In this document: positions 17,305-26,954 of the stretch, one piece after another | How positions within the stretch are numbered: the first letter of the stretch is position 1 | Layout: each line of letters opens with the position of its first letter | Assembly (NCBI GenBank): GCA_021789755.1 | Contig: JAJYJD010000003.1 | Coordinates: forward strand, 1-34,455 | Direction: 5' to 3' | Source of the DNA: Bacteroidota bacterium | GTDB lineage: Bacteria; Bacteroidota; Ignavibacteria; Kryptoniales; JAKASW01 | Length of the DNA: 34,455 nt | Position numbers and translations under genes: made by a program | The notes under the pieces: generated by a model | The model's database searches: none | Told to the model about the DNA's origin: nothing | Seen by the model: the letters and a program-made list of their open reading frames with translations, nothing else

Positions 17305-19185
17305 TCACTTAAGCAACATCATTTTTTTCGTCAGGACATTTGCTCCCTGCCGGAGTGTATAGAAATAGACTCCGCTAGCGTAGCTGTTCATGTTGACGTT
17401 GAACGTGTAGGTGCCGGCGGGCCTGTAACCGGAGTCGACAACTTTGACAAGTTGACCAAGAACATTGTAAACTTTCAGGCTCATGACACCTGCCCGGTTT
17501 ACACTGACTCTAATGTCGGTTGACGGATTGAAAGGATTCGGATAGTTCTGGCTTAGTTCGAACTTTGTCGGGACCTGGGATGCAGCTGATCTGACCGCGT
17601 TGACACCACCACCTTCCCATTCCTTCATTTGGCTCGGGAACCAATTAAGGTCTCCCAACGCATAGCTGTTCGTGCCAGCTGATTGGAGTGTCGCGTCCGA
17701 ATACGCTAGGTTCTCGGGTAATGGCTGAGTAGGCGGATACACAGATCCTGTCGGATCGTACCACCACAAGTATTTTCCCAGACCCTTAGTTTTGCTCAGG
17801 TATACATAGTGGTCCAGACTATCTACTTGACCCATTATGGACGAGGAGAAACCGGGATCGACGCTGATATTTCCTGTATCTTCGAAGTACGGATACCTCT
17901 TGGTGGTCGGGAAAGTGTTCACTATGCTGGTGGTATCAGAAATGATAGTTGTGTCCGTACTTACTGTAGTGTCGGCGGCAAGAGTGGTATCGGGCACAAA
18001 AGAAGTATCGGCCGCATAGAAAGTCGTGGTGTCCACGACTGTATCTGCTGACGAAGTAGTGGTGCCATTTATTATTATAGTGTCCTGCGTGATATGATGC
18101 GTCGAAATCGACATGAAGGTAGTATCATTGAACATTACCTGGGTGAAGGGGGTCATCCAGCCGGGAGGAGTTATTGAGTCGGCGACTGAGGTTGATGTGT
18201 CATTTATAGAATTCCAAAAGGCTTGCATCGCCTGTGGCCAGTAATAATCGTTGTTATCTAGCGTGATGTGTCTTTCTGCCTCCGTTATGCCGTATGTCGT
18301 TCCGATCGCGCCGAGACTACCCAGACCTATCACTGGAATGCTTCCCGAAGCATCGGTTCCATAAAAGATGTTGTTGGTAATCGTTGCCTGTGTGAGGTAC
18401 GTAATATACATGAGGTGTGCGCCGCTCAGGAAGATAGTATTGTGGTCGAAATCCAGAAAATTATTGTAGTAGACGTTTGCAAGTGCGTAGCCCTCATTAC
18501 AGAATATTGTGTTGTTTACGATATAAACGGTGTCCGTAGGAATCTTGCCTGGGGCAAACAAAACATCCCCGTAGTAGAACGAGGTGTAATCTTGTTGATT
18601 CCTGAACACGTTGTTGGTCAGCCAGTAGCTATTCCAATTTCCGTTCGACCAAAAAGCCGCTTCGGTCCAGCCATCAAATACGCAGCTGTCCGCCGTTATA
18701 TCCAAGCTGTCTCCCGTAACGAAGATTGCTTTACCCGGTCTGACTGGGGCCTGGTCCGGCGCAACGCCGAACAAGTACAGTTGTCTAAGGGTGAGACTTC
18801 CGCTTTCAAGGTTAATGAAAGTATTCGGACGGGAGTTATCTAAGAGGATGGCTGGCTCTATGACGGGCAGTGCTCCCTTGCCGGGGCCGGCCACTATAGT
18901 TAGCGGGAAGTTCACGTTCATCGTACCGGTGAAGAAATAGATCGAGTCTTTTGACAGTTCATACACTCGATTGGGATTCACTCTTGCACCGGTGGCCGTG
19001 GTATCACCCATAATGAATGTGTTGATGCTGCCCGGCGGCATGGCCGGAACCATGACAGTATCCGCTGCCTGGGAAAATGCGCTCGCCGGCCTTTCAACCA
19101 GGATCGCAATCGGCACGATCAGCAAGGTTATGAGTAATCGTTTCATGATGGTTCTCTTCCTTTCTGTTGTGGTTAAGAAACTCAA
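17305..19185 (-). CDS. Secreted right-handed beta-helix protein with Thr/Asp-rich segment and T9SS type A C-terminal sorting domain
   Basis: C-terminus FELSQNYPNPFNPSTDIRVSVNRAGVMSLKVYNVLGQLVKVVDSGYRPAGTYTFNVNMNSYASGVYFYTLRQGANVLTKKMMLLK; beta-helix-like N..F/NNxF repeats; signal peptide MKRLLITLLIVPIAILVERPASAFS (likely start about 19146). Confidence 0.9.
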   Translation of the reverse strand: MSFLTTTERKRTIMKRLLITLLIVPIAILVERPASAFSQAADTVMVPAMPPGSINTFIMGDTTATGARVNPNRVYELSKDSIYFFTGTMNVNFPLTIVAGPGKGALPVIEPAILLDNSRPNTFINLESGSLTLRQLYLFGVAPDQAPVRPGKAIFVTGDSLDITADSCVFDGWTEAAFWSNGNWNSYWLTNNVFRNQQDYTSFYYGDVLFAPGKIPTDTVYIVNNTIFCNEGYALANVYYNNFLDFDHNTIFLSGAHLMYITYLTQATITNNIFYGTDASGSIPVIGLGSLGAIGTTYGITEAERHITLDNNDYYWPQAMQAFWNSINDTSTSVADSITPPGWMTPFTQVMFNDTTFMSISTHHITQDTIIINGTTTSSADTVVDTTTFYAADTSFVPDTTLAADTTVSTDTTIISDTTSIVNTFPTTKRYPYFEDTGNISVDPGFSSSIMGQVDSLDHYVYLSKTKGLGKYLWWYDPTGSVYPPTQPLPENLAYSDATLQSAGTNSYALGDLNWFPSQMKEWEGGGVNAVRSAASQVPTKFELSQNYPNPFNPSTDIRVSVNRAGVMSLKVYNVLGQLVKVVDSGYRPAGTYTFNVNMNSYASGVYFYTLRQGANVLTKKMMLLK

Positions 19186-19301
19186 AGGTCACCCGCAAGA
19201 AAGCTTCTGACACAATGCTCACAGTTTAAAGGCGATGTTGCTCACTTATTCAAGCTTACCCCCGTTATCAGTTCGCGCTCGGGAATTTCAAAGCAAGTCG
19301 T

Positions 19302-20381
19302 TTATTTGCCGTGACTCAAAATGTGTCGGCTGCAAAACTTCTTCACCAATTCATAACGTCTCGTATCACGATATGGTGTACGGAACACAAGAACGGCGCC
19401 CGCTTGTCTGTAGGCTATTTTCATTGCTTCTTTCAAATAAGATGGAGTTGCCTCTCTGGACCATGACGAATGAGGAGTGAAATAGATGCAGGGTATGAGG
19501 ACTGCCTCCGGGAAAATCTTGGCGAATTCATTGATATTCCCGGGAAGGCTTGCAGAAGACATGCCATATTCTGGAGACAGACTGGCTTTGTGCTGGTATC
19601 CCCATTCCACAGCGTTAACGTATGGCATGTAAGGGCGAATCTCTTCCATGTTTTTCAGCTGGTTCTCATAAATGGTAACCCCCAGTAAGAGATTCCGGTT
19701 TTCCCTTTCTAGAATTGCGTAAATCTTTTTGACGTAGTCGGGAGTGAAATAATTCGTGTTGTAGAGAAAATCGTCGATCATCAACAGCGTGAGATTGTGA
19801 TGGGTCCTGGAAACCCGTCCGATTGCTTTCGCCCACTTTTGATAATTGAGCCTGTACGGCGGATACCGCATTCTCGAGCCATGCTCCAATCCTGGTTCTT
19901 CACTTGGCGGCACCAATACGACCCATACTTCCAAATGAATCTTCGATGCAAGGTGGCAGAATTCAGGGAGGGCATCGAGTTCCGCCGCCGAATGGCTGTC
20001 TATCAGGTAGCTGTAACAGTTGACTCCGAGATCTTTGAGCCTGTCGATCATCTCTTTGATTCTCGGTTTTCCCTGTACGTCGTACTTCATTCCTGCATAT
20101 GCTGCAACCCTTCGATGTCCGGACGGAAACAGTCTTCTCATACGCATGAGCGCGGCAACGTGCTCTTCGTTTTGTTTCGTTATTGTCTGTGAGCTGCGGT
20201 CGGGCGTTTGAAGCTTATCTATTGTCCCCCCGTTCGCATATCTCTCGATATTGACATGAATCGATTTCAGGTTTGCCGCTGAAGCTTTGATGGGACCACG
20301 GGCAAATGCGGTCATGGCATTCGAACTCGTCAGTAGACCGGTGATCATGAAGAGATATAGCAAGTAACTAATTGATTCCAT
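19302..20381 (-). CDS. Uncharacterised secreted TIM-barrel-like protein (putative glycoside hydrolase-like)
   Basis: N-terminal signal-like segment; alternating beta/alpha pattern IKEMIDRLKDLGVNCYSYLID...LEVWVVLVPPSEEP...LTLLMIDDFLYN...LLLGVTIYENQL...NAVEWGY...VLIPCIYFTPH...AGAVLVFRTPY. Confidence 0.65.
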   Translation of the reverse strand: MESISYLLYLFMITGLLTSSNAMTAFARGPIKASAANLKSIHVNIERYANGGTIDKLQTPDRSSQTITKQNEEHVAALMRMRRLFPSGHRRVAAYAGMKYDVQGKPRIKEMIDRLKDLGVNCYSYLIDSHSAAELDALPEFCHLASKIHLEVWVVLVPPSEEPGLEHGSRMRYPPYRLNYQKWAKAIGRVSRTHHNLTLLMIDDFLYNTNYFTPDYVKKIYAILERENRNLLLGVTIYENQLKNMEEIRPYMPYVNAVEWGYQHKASLSPEYGMSSASLPGNINEFAKIFPEAVLIPCIYFTPHSSWSREATPSYLKEAMKIAYRQAGAVLVFRTPYRDTRRYELVKKFCSRHILSHGK

Positions 20382-20441
20382 GTGAGTTGGGTTCCTAAGT
20401 AAAGTGACGCCTGAGGATAGACGCAGCTGTCAATAGAGCTG

Positions 20442-23342
20442 TCAGAAGCTCGTCTCGAGTCCAATGTCGGCGGTCATGCCGTATGAATTCTCCGATTGCG
20501 GAAAACTGGATCCGCCGTTTAGATAGAGATCCTTTGCGCCGTTAATGTTGTTCATATCGAAGAAGAGCCGGAGATGATACCAGGGAAGCCCCTGTTTGGC
20601 GGCGAGGTCCCACCTGAGATAGTTTGCCCCGTACTCTCTTAACTCAGACCAGAATTCAGCTCCCTGAAAGACGTTCGACTGGAACAGCATTGAAACGCGA
20701 ATCGAGAATTCCTTGTAATCATACCCGATGGCCAGGTTGGCAATGTCATCAGGCTGGTAAATCAAACGATCTGTATAGAAGGTATCGTTTACGACCTGCT
20801 GGTATTTCGGCAGGTAAATGGTAGTCACTGTCGTGAGGGGATATTTGGCGCGCGAAAAGATATGAGTAAAATTCGCACTTAAGACTAAACCCGACAATGG
20901 ACCTGGGAGATACCAGAAGTGAGTTTCCCAATCAATTTCAGTCCCATACAGATTGACAACGTTCGGGTTGTTAATTGATGTTGATAATGGTTCCCCTTTT
21001 GTGTTGCTCGGTATCCCCGGATAATCTGCCGGATTCACTACGTAAGTGTTCACCGGAAATATCAGGTTGCGAATATGCTTGAGGAAACCGTCGACCGTCA
21101 GTAAACCGACTGTGTTGTTATAAATCGAAAGAATGGCGTCGTAGTTGGTCGAATGTGCTGGTTTAAGAGCGTAATTGTGCCAGACCACGCTCTGGTACCC
21201 GATGTTGATCCTTGGTGTGATAGCATCAAAGGACGGGTATGTAAGAGTATTCGTGTAAGCCAGGTGAATCTGCATCCATGAAAGTGGCTTGACAATCAAG
21301 TGTGCCATCGGAAGCCAAAAACCGTGCGTCTCTTCAATGGTGGTATCATGGTACTCATAAGAAAGTGGTGTCTGAGTTCCCCTTGGAGCTGTATACGAAG
21401 TTGAGAGCTGCTGGAACCTTACCCCTGGCAGGATAGTCAAGTCCTGACCGATGCTCAGCGTATACATGATGTAGGCAGCACTCTCTCGCTCAAAGCCATT
21501 ATAGTTGTTGGTGGCCGATAAGAAATCATTAGTCGCCACATCGGTCTCATAGTCGTATGATTGCGGAGGTGGTGACTGATTAATGACATTCATTACCTGG
21601 TGCATCAGGCCGATGTTCAAGGGCACCCCCATGCCATATTGACCATTCAGAAAGTTCCCATAGCTAAAGTTTGGATCCTCAAAGAGGGTAATCGGTAAGT
21701 ATATACTCCCTGAAGGAACGGAACTCTGCATCCACGGAAAGGCATTCAGGATTGCTTGAATGGTTGTATCGATTCCGTTTATTTGGAAGCGGTTAGCCTG
21801 ACTCAAGTAATTATAAGATTTTGTAGTGTATCTGTATGCCCCGCCGAATTTCAGAATGCTGGTAATATCTCTCGAAAAATTGATGTTTGACAGGAAATCG
21901 ACTTGTGCCGAAAGCTGACGGTTTCTGGACAAGCTGCTCGACTGCAGGGCGGATTGAAAATCGGTTTGTGATAGATCGTTCTTCGCAAGTGTCGGAATAA
22001 CCTGTGGACTCAAACGTTGATAGTTGGCATTGTTCAGGCCGACATCGGTTTGTTCAAAGCTGAAAGTCAAAAGGTTCGGTACTGAGGTCTGAGAATAGGA
22101 GTGAGCAAACTTTGCATCTACAGCGAACAGCGGGAATATTTCTTTGATGTCAAGGAGATTTGTGATGATGTCAAGAATACTGTTCTCGTCCGTCGCACTG
22201 TAGCTGTGAGTATTATTCACCAGATCGTAGTTCTCGTTTCTTATTTGTTCGTTTGTGTTGCCGGAACTCAGGAAGTTCATGAGCTCCACCTTAAGTGTGG
22301 GACGCTTGTAATCCATGACCACCTCAGCGCCGTAACGTTGCCTGTATCTAGGTATATCGGTCAGGCTTAAGTCCTGCATGTAGACCGGGTTTGGTTTCCC
22401 TAGTTGGGGTGCGTTCAAGTTGTAGGTTGCACCGAGTTCATTTGCGGTTAGATTGCGTCCCTCAATATTTGCCTCAGCAAATACTCCGAACCGATTGTTG
22501 AAGAAGCGGGACTCCGCGGTGCCTACCACCTTGTAGTTGGAATGCGTGCCGATCAAGGCATTGTACCCGCCCTGCGCCAGCAAGGAGGTCAGGATGCCTT
22601 TTTTTGATTCCCGAGCTTCCCTGAGTTCGAGATTGACAATTCCACCAACGGCTGCCGCGTCCATGTCTGGCGTAATCGCTTTGATCACCTCTATCCCCCC
22701 GAGCATGTTCGAGGAAATATCGCTCAAGTCGACTGCGCGACTCGATGAAACGTTTGGCGGAACCTCAATTCCATCGATCGTAATCTCGTTGTACTGCGGT
22801 GCCAGTCCTCGAATAACAACTTGCGCCCCTTCTCCGCCTTCCCTCACGAGAGAAATCCCTGGGAGCCGGCCAATCGATTCTGCCGCATTTGCATCGGGAA
22901 GTTCACGTATTCTTGCCGCTGAGACGACGTTCATTATCTGCTCGGATGAAAGCTGCTGGTTTATAGCAGAATTCTGACCGGCAGCCTGCGCTGTCACGAC
23001 CACTTCTTTCCCCTTCACTCCGACGGCATGCAACCCGAAGTCTCGCCTTGTTGTGTTATTTGAAGAGACTTCGATACTAAACTCCTGATTGCCATAACCC
23101 ACATAGGAGGCGCGCAATTTGTACATGCCAGCAGGCACATCGTTCACCACGAAGTGGCCATCATCGTTTGACACCGCACCCATGCTCGTTCCGACGAGAA
23201 GGACATTTGCACCTATGAGAGGTCTGCGTGTTTGAGCGTCCCTGACGTACCCTTCAACTATGCCGCTTGATGCAAAAGCCAAAGATGGAACTGAACTCAC
23301 CGCTAACACCGCCAGGATCAGGGGAAGAATTTTTCTATGCAT
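20442..23342 (-). CDS. TonB-dependent receptor with N-terminal carboxypeptidase-regulatory-like domain
   Basis: Signal peptide MHRKILPLILAVLAVSSVPSLAFA; GIVEGYVRDAQTRRPLIGANVLLVGTSMGAVSNDDGHFVVNDVPAGMYKLRASYVGY; plug PDANAAESIGRLPGISLVREGGEGAQVVIRGLAPQYNEITIDGIEVP; C-terminal Phe. Confidence 0.95.
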   Translation of the reverse strand: MHRKILPLILAVLAVSSVPSLAFASSGIVEGYVRDAQTRRPLIGANVLLVGTSMGAVSNDDGHFVVNDVPAGMYKLRASYVGYGNQEFSIEVSSNNTTRRDFGLHAVGVKGKEVVVTAQAAGQNSAINQQLSSEQIMNVVSAARIRELPDANAAESIGRLPGISLVREGGEGAQVVIRGLAPQYNEITIDGIEVPPNVSSSRAVDLSDISSNMLGGIEVIKAITPDMDAAAVGGIVNLELREARESKKGILTSLLAQGGYNALIGTHSNYKVVGTAESRFFNNRFGVFAEANIEGRNLTANELGATYNLNAPQLGKPNPVYMQDLSLTDIPRYRQRYGAEVVMDYKRPTLKVELMNFLSSGNTNEQIRNENYDLVNNTHSYSATDENSILDIITNLLDIKEIFPLFAVDAKFAHSYSQTSVPNLLTFSFEQTDVGLNNANYQRLSPQVIPTLAKNDLSQTDFQSALQSSSLSRNRQLSAQVDFLSNINFSRDITSILKFGGAYRYTTKSYNYLSQANRFQINGIDTTIQAILNAFPWMQSSVPSGSIYLPITLFEDPNFSYGNFLNGQYGMGVPLNIGLMHQVMNVINQSPPPQSYDYETDVATNDFLSATNNYNGFERESAAYIMYTLSIGQDLTILPGVRFQQLSTSYTAPRGTQTPLSYEYHDTTIEETHGFWLPMAHLIVKPLSWMQIHLAYTNTLTYPSFDAITPRINIGYQSVVWHNYALKPAHSTNYDAILSIYNNTVGLLTVDGFLKHIRNLIFPVNTYVVNPADYPGIPSNTKGEPLSTSINNPNVVNLYGTEIDWETHFWYLPGPLSGLVLSANFTHIFSRAKYPLTTVTTIYLPKYQQVVNDTFYTDRLIYQPDDIANLAIGYDYKEFSIRVSMLFQSNVFQGAEFWSELREYGANYLRWDLAAKQGLPWYHLRLFFDMNNINGAKDLYLNGGSSFPQSENSYGMTADIGLETSF

Positions 23343-23359
23343 TATGCCCTCTTGAAATA

Positions 23360-23372
23360 GATAATGATTATC
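23360..23372. promoter_or_regulatory. Perfect Fur 6-1-6-type palindrome GATAAT-G-ATTATC upstream of the TonB receptor
   Basis: Read directly in the 38-bp gap between 23342 and 23381; exact match to the classical GATAAT-N-ATTATC Fur half-site arrangement. Confidence 0.55.
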
Positions 23373-23380
23373 CGATCACG

Positions 23381-24748
23381 CTATGGCTTTAATTGTATGT
23401 TAGGCAATACGATTTGCATTCCTGGCTGCAATTCGATGTCAAATGTCTCCGGCTGGTATGGCGCCTTAGCAACCTCAACTTCATAAGACGAGCCATTACT
23501 TTCCCCCGCCCAGCCGCCGAAGCTGTATTCACCTTCGTTCGAAGTGAACTTTCTAGAAACGAGCTGTGTGTTCTTTGCTGTCAGTCTTTGTACGGAAACA
23601 AGCGCATTGGCGACCGGGTTGCCGGTACGAGCGTCGATTACCGTTCCCGTTGCCTCACCAAGATTCGGATAGTAGAGGCTGTCCAGAAATGGAGGAATTG
23701 CGAGTGAGTCCCAGCGCTGCTGAGTTATGTACTGTTGGGTCAGCCATGGCGCCGAGAAGAGAAGCGCTCCACCAATCTCTCCCTGATCATACTTGCTTAT
23801 GGAGTTCTGAATCATATACTTGATGCTGACCGGCGTCATCTGTTCGAGAGAGTTCTTGAAATACACTCCCACAATTATCCCCTTGCCTGGATAATTTTGC
23901 TTCACAGTACTTATGTACTGATCAAGATTAGTGTAGTTCTCGTTCTGATGGTGCATCCATAAATTGACTCCGTCGATCAAGTTAACGACCGACTGGCTGG
24001 AAATGCCGAGTTGATCCTCATACACGACCACATAGAGTCTCAGATTCGGAGTAGTGGCCTGAGATGTATCCTCGACATTCCCGTTTCCATCAAGGGTTTT
24101 TCCCTCGAGAGCCTCCCTGATCTCCTGCAACTGAGAAACAGTTATTTTGCCCCCTTGAAAATTCTCGAAGAAATCATCGATAATAATACCGGAAATCTGC
24201 GGATACTCCTTCGACAACTCCGAGAACCTATGAGCAGCCTGGATCATTCCGGGCGATTGCGCAAAAGGCTGAAGAAGAATAGTATCCCCGGGCTGGTTGA
24301 CGACCCCACCTTCCGTGGGCGGCCGCAATACTCCGTAGACTTTGTTTGTGTTCCAAATCGTGCAGTTGTCAACCAGATTTGTCTGAAATGTGTATCCATA
24401 GTATTGAGCTTGAGATATAACACCATTTAATCCGAAGTTGAATGCGGTTTGAATCAATTCTCCTGAAGGCCAGCCCCAGCCGCCGTAGATCGTGCCTGTC
24501 GAATTATGGTACAAACCGATGAACCCTGGAATTTTTTCCGTAACCGGAGTCGAACTTGTCGGACCGACTATCCCGTTTGAATAAGGCGATTTTGAACAGC
24601 CCTCGAGCATTACAAAAGAAAAAAAGGAAAGAACGGCTACCGATTTCAACATTTTGGACACCACCGGATTGTCATCACAAAATGAAAAGGTTCTCCAAAG
24701 TCGCGCTATCATAGTGGCTTCATCTCCCTGTATGATCAGACATGTCAA
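23381..24748 (-). CDS. Uncharacterised lipoprotein with TIM-barrel-like domain and C-terminal carboxypeptidase-regulatory-like (beta-sandwich) domain
   Basis: Lipobox MLKSVAVLSFFSFVMLEGCSKS; core ISGIIIDDFFENF...LRLYVVVYEDQL...IIVGVYFKN...IGGALLFSAPW; C-terminal ATGTVIDARTGNPVANALVSVQ...SNEGEYSFGGW. Likely start at 24712 (MIARLWRTF) behind a GGAGATGAA Shine-Dalgarno. Confidence 0.7.
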   Translation of the reverse strand: MTCLIIQGDEATMIARLWRTFSFCDDNPVVSKMLKSVAVLSFFSFVMLEGCSKSPYSNGIVGPTSSTPVTEKIPGFIGLYHNSTGTIYGGWGWPSGELIQTAFNFGLNGVISQAQYYGYTFQTNLVDNCTIWNTNKVYGVLRPPTEGGVVNQPGDTILLQPFAQSPGMIQAAHRFSELSKEYPQISGIIIDDFFENFQGGKITVSQLQEIREALEGKTLDGNGNVEDTSQATTPNLRLYVVVYEDQLGISSQSVVNLIDGVNLWMHHQNENYTNLDQYISTVKQNYPGKGIIVGVYFKNSLEQMTPVSIKYMIQNSISKYDQGEIGGALLFSAPWLTQQYITQQRWDSLAIPPFLDSLYYPNLGEATGTVIDARTGNPVANALVSVQRLTAKNTQLVSRKFTSNEGEYSFGGWAGESNGSSYEVEVAKAPYQPETFDIELQPGMQIVLPNIQLKP

Positions 24749-26954
24749 TCAACCTGTAGCTGCGAGGCATGACTTGTATTTTGAGTGCTGCGTTATTCTT
24801 CGACTTTGCTATTTCTTTTCCGGCAACAAGATCCTTCCAATTCTGAGTCTCACCTTTATAATAAGGCGTCAACGGCATAAGAGTGATTTCGAGCTTTGAA
24901 TTGTTGTGATTCACCACCGCTGTCACAAAACCCGATCTGGTTTTAGAAACCGCCACGTCGCAATTCTGATTTGTTCCCACGATATCAACATAGCGCTGTA
25001 CCCCGATGTAGTTAAAGACATCGCGCACCAGATATGGGAATTTGCGGGCGGCAGTCTGCGCATCGGTCAGAACAGAGACAACCTTCCCCTTACCATAAGT
25101 GTTCAAGGTTATTGCAGGAGACTCGTCTTCAAACGTCGCAATGACATTTGCGCCCTCAGTTCTCCACACTGGAAGCGTCACTCTCCCAAGCTCCCATTTC
25201 TTGCCAGTAACAGTTCTCTCTCGAAAATCAAATCGGTCGATAATGGCGATATGTGTCCGACTTTTCCCGGTTTTTTCAATCCCAAAGAGAATAGTGCGGT
25301 TGTAAGTCGTGCCCATAGGTATTCTGGGACCGAATGCGACAACTGTCCCTCCTCTCTCAAGAAAATGCTTCATCAACTCGCTGTCGGTTTCATTTAGACC
25401 CGATAGACTCGGGAACACCAACACTTCTTTTGCTTTTAACATCTGCGTCAAGGCACGTGAATTCGCGCGGACCGGGTAGTACGGTGGGTAAGATTCTTCA
25501 TGAAATGGCGCCCATGGAAGAATGTCCACCGGGATTCCCATTGTCCTAAATGCATCAAGGGCACTGTAATAATCGCGTTCCCATCTATATTCCTGGAAGT
25601 CTGTCCAGGGAATATAGACTGCCAGTTGGTTCCGGTGTGCGGAAGCATTACCGATCAAATCAAATGCCTTCATCCCGTCAAAAACTGCGTCGCGGCTCCG
25701 ATCAAACTCCTGTCGGTACTGGGGATATCGCCTGAGGGTATTGTAAATAACCCCGCTGTAATTGAACATTATAATGCCATCGTTATGCGGAACCGTCGCG
25801 GCGCTCATGAATTGCTGATAGATGTTGTTGTAACTTGCGATGTACAAATGCTTCAGGGCGTTCTCCAGGTAACCGAAAAGTTCAACATGAGTCAAGACGA
25901 TTTTGCTTTGAAGTTCAGATGCACCCGACGCAATTGAGCCGAAGTCTTTGACCCTCCTGAAAGGAAATTTGATGCGGTTATCAGGTCTGTAACTAGCCAT
26001 TACCATTCCCTGGTATATTATTATGTTGAGACTCCTGATAGCGCTGAGGTAACCGGCAAGCAATGGATTATCCGTATACGGAGCACAAGCAGTGAGCAAT
26101 CCGGGATTTACTTCCTTGACATAGTCGCAGAACTCTCTCACGTATGTTGCATAGTATATTCCACTCCCTTCCTGATACGAGTAGAACCCAACAAGAGAAG
26201 GATGGCTTCCATACAGGCTGTAGAGTTCTTTGATGATCTCGTGCGTGCTCTTCATTCGTTGAGGAGGCGGGATCACTCTGGTCATGTCCCAGCTGACCGA
26301 TAGCACGACCGAAATGCCGTTTTCATCTGCGCATTTCAATAGACTGCTTAGGTAACTCTGGTCGATTGGAGAGGAACTATCCATGTTGCAGATTTTCGAT
26401 CTGTAGTAAACCCTGCGGGGGGTGATTATCGTATGAGCTATAAGAAAGTTCGCCCCGAAGTTTTTTAACTCGCCGATGTATTTGTCCATATCGGATTTGA
26501 GACCCTTCGGATCGAAGACTCCGATCATACAGAAATCCCCGATGATCTTCTTGAACAGGAACACTGCTTTTCCTATAGCCGCCGGTCTGGCCCTATCGCC
26601 TACCCAGGCCTGAATTGCATAAAGTCCTTGTGGACCATTTCTTCTGATAATGAAGTGCGAATCATAAACGGAAGTTTTCACTTTTTTCAGGCAGAGTGGA
26701 ATTGCACCTTCGTCGGGGATAAGGATCACAGCGTTGAGCGGGTTCTCATCCGCAGATTCAACCACGATGTTCACAGTGTCTCCGATAGTCACTTCGGATG
26801 GGGTGACCGAGATCTTGATAACTTCGCCCGATGCTTTCATCGCCGGAAGAGCAGCGATTAGAATTGCAGAAATAGCGATGAGCCTGAAAAGGAAGCGGGT
26901 TGGCGTACTTTCAGATATCATTTCTGATTCACTGCTTCCGCTGCTCCTGGCCAC
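24720..26954 (-). CDS. Secreted DUF4434-like TIM-barrel protein with C-terminal glutamine-amidotransferase-like segment (putative glycosidase)
   Basis: IKISVTPSEVTIGDTVNIVVES Ig-like start; barrel ELKNFGANFLIAHTIITPRRVYYRS...HPSLVGFYSYQEGSGIYYATYVREFCDYVKEVNPGLLTACAPYTDN; KAKEVLVFPSLSGLNETDSELMKHFLERGGTVVAFGPR. Likely start at 26921 (MISESTPTRFL), giving an ATGA overlap with the upstream gene. Confidence 0.7.
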   Translation of the reverse strand: MARSSGSSESEMISESTPTRFLFRLIAISAILIAALPAMKASGEVIKISVTPSEVTIGDTVNIVVESADENPLNAVILIPDEGAIPLCLKKVKTSVYDSHFIIRRNGPQGLYAIQAWVGDRARPAAIGKAVFLFKKIIGDFCMIGVFDPKGLKSDMDKYIGELKNFGANFLIAHTIITPRRVYYRSKICNMDSSSPIDQSYLSSLLKCADENGISVVLSVSWDMTRVIPPPQRMKSTHEIIKELYSLYGSHPSLVGFYSYQEGSGIYYATYVREFCDYVKEVNPGLLTACAPYTDNPLLAGYLSAIRSLNIIIYQGMVMASYRPDNRIKFPFRRVKDFGSIASGASELQSKIVLTHVELFGYLENALKHLYIASYNNIYQQFMSAATVPHNDGIIMFNYSGVIYNTLRRYPQYRQEFDRSRDAVFDGMKAFDLIGNASAHRNQLAVYIPWTDFQEYRWERDYYSALDAFRTMGIPVDILPWAPFHEESYPPYYPVRANSRALTQMLKAKEVLVFPSLSGLNETDSELMKHFLERGGTVVAFGPRIPMGTTYNRTILFGIEKTGKSRTHIAIIDRFDFRERTVTGKKWELGRVTLPVWRTEGANVIATFEDESPAITLNTYGKGKVVSVLTDAQTAARKFPYLVRDVFNYIGVQRYVDIVGTNQNCDVAVSKTRSGFVTAVVNHNNSKLEITLMPLTPYYKGETQNWKDLVAGKEIAKSKNNAALKIQVMPRSYRLIDMSDHTGR

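Noticed and set aside
18268-18843. 191-aa plus-strand ORF opposite the beta-helix gene
   Set aside because: No domain-like features, antisense to a clear secreted protein.
20382-20441. AGCTGTCA direct repeat pair upstream of the 359-aa gene stop/TonB junction
   Set aside because: Two short copies only; insufficient to claim an element.
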